Below are positions 41,506-43,827 of a stretch of DNA of 43,827 nt, one piece after another. Positions within the stretch are counted from its first letter, which is position 1. Every line of letters starts with the position of its first letter. The stretch comes from DAOTYX01 sp034434635 (GTDB lineage: Bacteria > Chloroflexota > Anaerolineae > B4-G1 > DUEL01), in NCBI GenBank assembly GCA_034434635.1, contig DAOTYX010000142.1, forward strand, positions 1 through 43,827, read 5' to 3'. The notes below the pieces were generated by a model, which was given only the letters and a program-made list of their open reading frames with translations, ran no database searches and was not told where the DNA came from. The translations under genes were made by a program, and so were the position numbers.

Positions 41506-42893
41506 AAGGGGAAGAACGCGAGAAGGTGAAGGGCGAAGAGCCGAAGGGCGAAGAGGCGAAGGGCGGGGAGGACCTGCGCCAGCAGATTCGCGCGCTGGTT
41601 GCCGACTACTACCGCGCCGTACACGCCAGCCGCCCCTTCATCCCTGGCCAGACACGCGTGCAGTACGGCGGCCGCGTCTACGACGAGCAGGAGATGATCG
41701 CCGCGGTGGATGCGGTGCTCGATTTCTGGCTGACCGCCGGCCCGCGCGCGGAAGCGTTCGAGGCGCGCCTGGCAGAGACGGTGGGCACGGCCCACGCCCT
41801 GGCGGTCAACTCCGGCTCCTCCGCCAACCTGCTGGCCGTCGCCGCGCTCCGCTCGCGGCGGCTGGAGCGCCCGCTCCAGCCCGGGGACGAGGTCATCACC
41901 TCGGCGCTGGCTTTCCCCACCACCGTCGCCCCGATCCTGCAGAACGGCCTGGTGCCGGTGTTCGTGGACTGCGAGCCGGCGACCTACAACCTGGACCCGA
42001 GCCATCTGGAGGCAGCGCTGTCGCCGCGGACCCGGGCCATCTTCCTGGCGCACACCCTCGGCAACCCGGCAGAGATGGAGCCGGTAATGGACTTCGCGCG
42101 CGCCCATGACCTGTACGTCATCGAGGACACCTGCGATGCGCTCGGCGCGGTCTACAACGGGCAGATGGTGGGCACTTTCGGCCACCTGGCGACGCTCAGT
42201 TTCTACCCCGCCCATCACATCACCACCGGCGAGGGCGGCGCGGTGCTGACAGGCGACCCGCTGCTGGCGCACATCGTGCGCAGCCTGCGCGACTGGGGAC
42301 GGGACTGTTGGTGCCGCCACAACAGCCCGCCCAACGGGGCCTGCGGTCACCGCTTCGATTGGACGATTCCTGGCCTGGAGGAGCCCTACGACCACCGCTA
42401 CTTCTACGTCGAGATCGGTTACAACCTGAAGATGACCGATGTGCAGGCCGCCATCGGCCTGGCGCAACTGGAGAAACTACCGGCCTTCCTGGAAGCCCGC
42501 CGCCGCAACTTCCAATGGCTACGCGAAGGACTGGAGCCCTACAGCGCTTTCCTGACCCTGCCTGTCTGGAGCCCGCACGCTCAGCCCGCCTGGTTCGCCT
42601 TCCCCATCACCGTGCGCCCGGAGGCCCCCTTCACCCGCCGCGACCTGACCACCTTCCTGGAACAGCACAACATCGAGACGCGCCTGCTGTTCGCCGGCAA
42701 CATCCTCCGCCAACCTGCCTACCGCGACATCCCCCACCGCATCGTCGGCTCCCTCGCCAACTCCGACCAGGTCCTCCGCTCCACCTTCTTCATCGGCGTC
42801 TACCCCGGCCTCGACCGCGCGCGCATTGACCATATCCTGCAAACCTTCGCCCACTTCTTCGCCTCCAACTTCCAACCTCCAACCAAAACCTGA
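41502..42893 (+). CDS. rfbH: CDP-4-keto-6-deoxy-D-glucose 3-dehydrase (E1), iron-sulfur/PMP enzyme
   Basis: 463 residues of the DegT/DnrJ/EryC1/StrS aminotransferase fold, but with the hallmarks of RfbH. The position of the usual PLP lysine reads SFYPAHHITTGEGGAV, with His238/His239 in place of Lys. The [2Fe-2S] cysteines are present with the known spacing: Cys211, then 57 residues, Cys269, one residue, Cys271, and Cys281 (nine residues instead of the usual seven). The enzyme removes the 3-hydroxyl of CDP-4-keto-6-deoxyglucose and needs a separate reductase (E3), which is not visible in the window. The ATG overlaps the previous stop (ATGA). About 20 N-terminal residues are a Lys/Glu/Gly repeat (KGEEP, KGEEA, KGGED) from a 15-bp tandem repeat at 41528-41570, before the family N-terminus DLRQQIRALV. 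Confidence 0.9.
   Translation: MKGEEREKVKGEEPKGEEAKGGEDLRQQIRALVADYYRAVHASRPFIPGQTRVQYGGRVYDEQEMIAAVDAVLDFWLTAGPRAEAFEARLAETVGTAHALAVNSGSSANLLAVAALRSRRLERPLQPGDEVITSALAFPTTVAPILQNGLVPVFVDCEPATYNLDPSHLEAALSPRTRAIFLAHTLGNPAEMEPVMDFARAHDLYVIEDTCDALGAVYNGQMVGTFGHLATLSFYPAHHITTGEGGAVLTGDPLLAHIVRSLRDWGRDCWCRHNSPPNGACGHRFDWTIPGLEEPYDHRYFYVEIGYNLKMTDVQAAIGLAQLEKLPAFLEARRRNFQWLREGLEPYSAFLTLPVWSPHAQPAWFAFPITVRPEAPFTRRDLTTFLEQHNIETRLLFAGNILRQPAYRDIPHRIVGSLANSDQVLRSTFFIGVYPGLDRARIDHILQTFAHFFASNFQPPTKT
41528..41570. repeat. 15-bp tandem repeat in the 5' end of rfbH
   Basis: GAAGGGCGAAGAGCC (41528-41542), a near-identical copy (41543-41557) and a partial third (from 41558). They encode the charged KGEE repeats ahead of the enzyme domain. 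Confidence 0.8.
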
Positions 42894-42896
42894 ACC

Positions 42897-43619
42897 ATGA
42901 AACTATCCATCCTCATCTGCGCCTATAACGAACGAGACACCATCCTCACCGTCCTGGAACGGGTGCGGGCGGTTAACCTGGGAGCGGAATGGCAAAAGGA
43001 GATTATCGTCGTGGACAACTGCTCCACCGATGGCACCCGCGAACTGCTGCAGGGGCTCCCCTGGCCCGACGTGCGCGTCATCCTGCAGCCGCGCAACCTG
43101 GGCAAAGGCACGTCGGTACGCACGGCCATCGCCCACTGCAGCGGGGACTACGCCATCATCCAGGACGCCGACCTGGAGTACGACCCGGCCGAGTATTCGC
43201 TCTTCCTGGAGCGCCTGGCCCAGGATTGGCCGGCGGCCATCTACGGGTCGCGCACCCTGGGCGGCCGGGCGGTCTACAAGTACGTGGCCAACTACCTGGG
43301 AGTGCGCTTCCTCACCACCCTGACCAACCTCCTCTATGGGGCCCACTTGACAGACGTGGCAACCGCCGCTAAGATGGTGCGGGTGGAGGTGCTGCGCAGC
43401 CTCAACCTGGTGGGGACAGGTTTCGACCTGGACTTCGAACTGACCGACAAACTCCTGCGCGCGGGCTACGAGATCGTCGAGATTCCCATCACCTATCGCC
43501 CACGCACCACCGCCGAGGGAAAGAAGATTCGCCCGTGGGACGGGCTGTGGGCCCTGCGGGTCATCCTGCGCGACCGGTTCCTGCCACTGAGCCACATTGT
43601 GCGGAGTGAGAGCCGATGA
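42897..43619 (+). CDS. Family 2 glycosyltransferase (DPM1-like)
   Basis: 240 residues. LSILICAYNERDTI and EIIVVDNCSTDGTRELL are the nucleotide-sugar binding segments of the GT-A fold, and AIIQDADLEYDP holds the metal-binding Asp motif. NLGKGTSVRTAI and LTDVATAAKMVR with GTGFDLDFEL resemble dolichyl-phosphate mannose synthase-type and undecaprenyl-phosphate glycosyltransferases. There is no C-terminal membrane segment, so it is likely a peripheral cytosolic-side enzyme. The ending ITYRPRTTAEGKKIRPWDG is typical of this subgroup. It follows rfbH by 3 bases, so it is in the same operon and may transfer a sugar onto a lipid carrier or glycan. The stop overlaps the next ATG. Confidence 0.9.
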   Translation: MKLSILICAYNERDTILTVLERVRAVNLGAEWQKEIIVVDNCSTDGTRELLQGLPWPDVRVILQPRNLGKGTSVRTAIAHCSGDYAIIQDADLEYDPAEYSLFLERLAQDWPAAIYGSRTLGGRAVYKYVANYLGVRFLTTLTNLLYGAHLTDVATAAKMVRVEVLRSLNLVGTGFDLDFELTDKLLRAGYEIVEIPITYRPRTTAEGKKIRPWDGLWALRVILRDRFLPLSHIVRSESR

Positions 43620-43827
43620 ACGTCGTCGTCACCGGATCCATATCCTATGACTACCTGATGCGTTTCCCTGGCCGCTTCGTCGAGCACATCCTGCCCGACC
43701 AGTTGCACCACCTCTCGCTCAGTTTCCTGGTAGATGAGATGCGCCGACAGTGGGGCGGATGCGCGGCCAACATCGCCTACAACCTGGCCCTGTTGGGCGA
43801 GCGTCCGCGGCTGATGGGCACCGTGGG
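43616..43827 (+). CDS. PfkB-family carbohydrate kinase, N-terminal part, truncated by window edge
   Basis: 70 residues are visible. VVVTGSISYDYLMRFPGRF and GGCAANIAYNLALLGERPRLMGTVG match the N-terminus of PfkB/adenosine-kinase-type sugar kinases: the first strand, the substrate-binding Asp in SYDYLM, and the GG-x-AxN-A motif. The ATG at 43616 overlaps the stop of the glycosyltransferase gene (ATGA), so it is part of the same operon. The catalytic GAGD motif lies beyond the window, so the substrate (ribokinase-, adenosine- or fructokinase-like) cannot be told. Confidence 0.8.
   Translation, partial: MNVVVTGSISYDYLMRFPGRFVEHILPDQLHHLSLSFLVDEMRRQWGGCAANIAYNLALLGERPRLMGTV

Overview
The window looks like the chromosome of a high-GC member of the Chloroflexota, probably Anaerolineae-like. 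This is inferred from three things: Wood-Ljungdahl genes in a GC-rich background, very large GAF-rich sensor proteins, and a CDP-3,6-dideoxyhexose cluster. No rRNA or other phylogenetic marker is present, so the assignment is tentative. I see no tRNA, rRNA, CRISPR array, insertion sequence or integrase.

Region 1 (1-6172, minus strand) is a carbon-fixation or CO-metabolism operon. In transcription order it carries a pseudo-receiver/DUF166 protein, formate-tetrahydrofolate ligase (a long, eukaryote-like form), a small metal-binding-fold protein without its cysteines, the CO dehydrogenase catalytic subunit, and the start of acetyl-CoA synthase, which runs off the window. A good sigma70-type promoter lies at 6205-6232. 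A NarL-style 7-2-7 palindrome lies upstream of it and a 9-bp-arm palindrome overlaps the start codon. A NarL/LuxR response regulator (6280-6948, minus, probably leaderless) sits next to it.

Region 2 (7175-38077, plus strand) is the remarkable part: about 31 kb and 13 co-directional genes, mostly overlapping or a few bases apart, behind one visible promoter (7103-7131). It holds two single-domain response regulators, a membrane histidine kinase and a ParA-like ATPase. These are followed by six membrane receptors with no kinase, cyclase or methyl-accepting output, and an orphan NMT1/THI5-type binding lipoprotein. The run ends with a 2231-residue soluble hybrid kinase (two PAS, seven full GAF, kinase, two receivers), a threonine synthase fused to a receiver, and a receiver-first histidine kinase. 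The six receptors differ at their input ends (periplasmic helical bundle, multi-helix membrane domains, Cache domains, or both). Their cytosolic halves are nearly interchangeable: a conserved GAF cassette, in five of them a shortened GAF, then always the same truncated GAF-entry tail. My reading is a multi-receptor signalling assembly, possibly positioned by ParA, that feeds a few shared kinases. That reading is inference.

Region 3 (38074-39538) holds an EamA-family exporter on the minus strand, whose stop codon overlaps the end of region 2. A 544-base non-coding stretch follows. It holds two divergent promoters and about 430 bp of GC-rich hairpin repeats.

Region 4 (39539-43827, plus) is a surface-sugar operon: a CDP-glucose 4,6-dehydratase-like protein, a second SDR, RfbH (the iron-sulfur/PLP 3-dehydrase, recognisable by its His-for-Lys change and cysteine spacing), a GT2 glycosyltransferase and the start of a PfkB-family sugar kinase. 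Together they suggest synthesis and transfer of a 3,6-dideoxyhexose.
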